Positions 63,827 to 64,000 of a stretch of 64,000 bases of DNA are shown here, piece after piece. Source of the stretch: Flavobacterium sp. ASW18X (GTDB lineage: Bacteria > Bacteroidota > Bacteroidia > Flavobacteriales > Flavobacteriaceae); assembly GCF_005144745.1 (NCBI RefSeq), contig NZ_SWKK01000004.1, positions 434,001 through 498,000 on the forward strand, in the 5' to 3' direction. Each line of letters begins with the position of its first letter. Positions within the stretch are counted from its first letter, which is position 1. The notes under the pieces were generated by a model. The model worked only from the letters and a program-made list of their open reading frames with translations. It did not search any database and had not been told where the DNA came from. The translations under genes and the position numbers were made by a program.

Positions 63827-64000
63827 CTATTCTAACTTTTCTGGACCTTGCGATGGTCGATTACTTCTAATCTGCCATCTTTCATCTTGGATAGACTTGT
63901 ACACAATTTTATATTCTAAGCCATCTGCCAATAATTCTGCTATGGCATCTGTAATTAACGTATAATCCTTTGCACTTTCCGCTACTTTTAAAAAAGAATA
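63827..64000 (-). CDS. Unidentified protein, C-terminal 57 residues (partial)
   Basis: A minus-strand frame is open from the window edge to a TAG at 63827-63829, with protein-like content: KVAESAKDYTLITDAIAELL, LEYKIVYKSIQDERWQIR and the end SQGPEKLE. No family recognised. The start lies outside the window. Its stop is two bases from the stop of the convergent M14 gene. Confidence 0.65.
   Translation of the reverse strand, partial: YSFLKVAESAKDYTLITDAIAELLADGLEYKIVYKSIQDERWQIRSNRPSQGPEKLE

Noticed and set aside
1-64000. Mobile elements, CRISPR arrays or phage genes
   Set aside because: I found no transposase, integrase, phage structural gene, or array of regularly spaced repeats on either strand.

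Overview
The window is about 64 kb of chromosome from a member of the Flavobacteriaceae (Bacteroidota), probably a marine genus. The evidence is a low-GC sequence, several families largely confined to this group (DUF4834, DUF2853, a CAL67264-type mini membrane protein, SPOR and OmpA-like surface proteins), bacillithiol synthesis, starts without Shine-Dalgarno sequences, and repeated matches to the Bacteroidota promoter pattern (TTG, about 19 bases, TAnnTTTG). I see no insertion sequence, prophage, CRISPR array or rRNA. The gene content is mostly core or lineage-core.

Layout. 1-3.7 kb: the end of uvrA, a TPM-domain membrane protein and a very basic secreted protein. 3.8-9.2 kb (minus): a surface-glycan block of a Wzx-like flippase, a glycosyltransferase and a YfhO-like membrane protein, preceded by a small DUF4834 protein. 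9.3-12.3 kb: a secreted beta-barrel-like protein, a GNAT-like protein and a fructosamine-kinase-like protein. 12.3-14.7 kb (minus): an alpha-oxoamine synthase beside a cysteine-synthase-like enzyme, best read as cysteate fatty-acyltransferase plus cysteate synthase for capnine-type sulfonolipids. 14.8-22.9 kb: an S9 peptidase, EbfC, a thioredoxin-like protein, an OmpA-like protein, YegP, threonine aldolase and a large zinc metalloprotease. 22.9-28.9 kb: prfB with an intact programmed +1 frameshift site, a small secreted protein with a TonB-receptor-like barrel, and fumC. 28.9-36.9 kb: an anchored coiled-coil protein, a metallo-beta-lactamase-fold hydrolase, ettA, a 59-residue membrane protein, an oxidoreductase, an acyl-CoA carboxylase beta subunit and an M24 peptidase.

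36.9-50.3 kb (mainly minus) is a menaquinone neighbourhood: menE, a CPBP protease, menC, menA, menD, menF and a MenI-type thioesterase. Interspersed are a HisKA_2 kinase with a LytTR regulator, a SPOR-like protein, CvfB and DUF2853. menB and a recognised menH are absent. A divergent alpha/beta hydrolase next to menI is a weak MenH candidate. Between the kinase and its regulator lies a 630-base gap with orphan hairpins and a 41-codon reading-frame remnant.

50.4-64 kb: a secreted protein, an M28 peptidase, tRNA-His, and a tandem array of three TPR-sensor histidine-kinase-like genes whose middle member has lost the phospho-accepting histidine and the ATP-binding boxes. Then come bshB1 fused by a one-base overlap to a Cys/Met-metabolism PLP enzyme, an M14 carboxypeptidase lipoprotein, and the 3' end of an unidentified gene.

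The most unusual items are the kinase-pseudokinase-kinase array, the split sulfonolipid gene pair, and the Shine-Dalgarno-driven RF2 frameshift in a lineage that scarcely uses Shine-Dalgarno sequences for initiation. All functional calls come from reading motifs and context; no database search was run.
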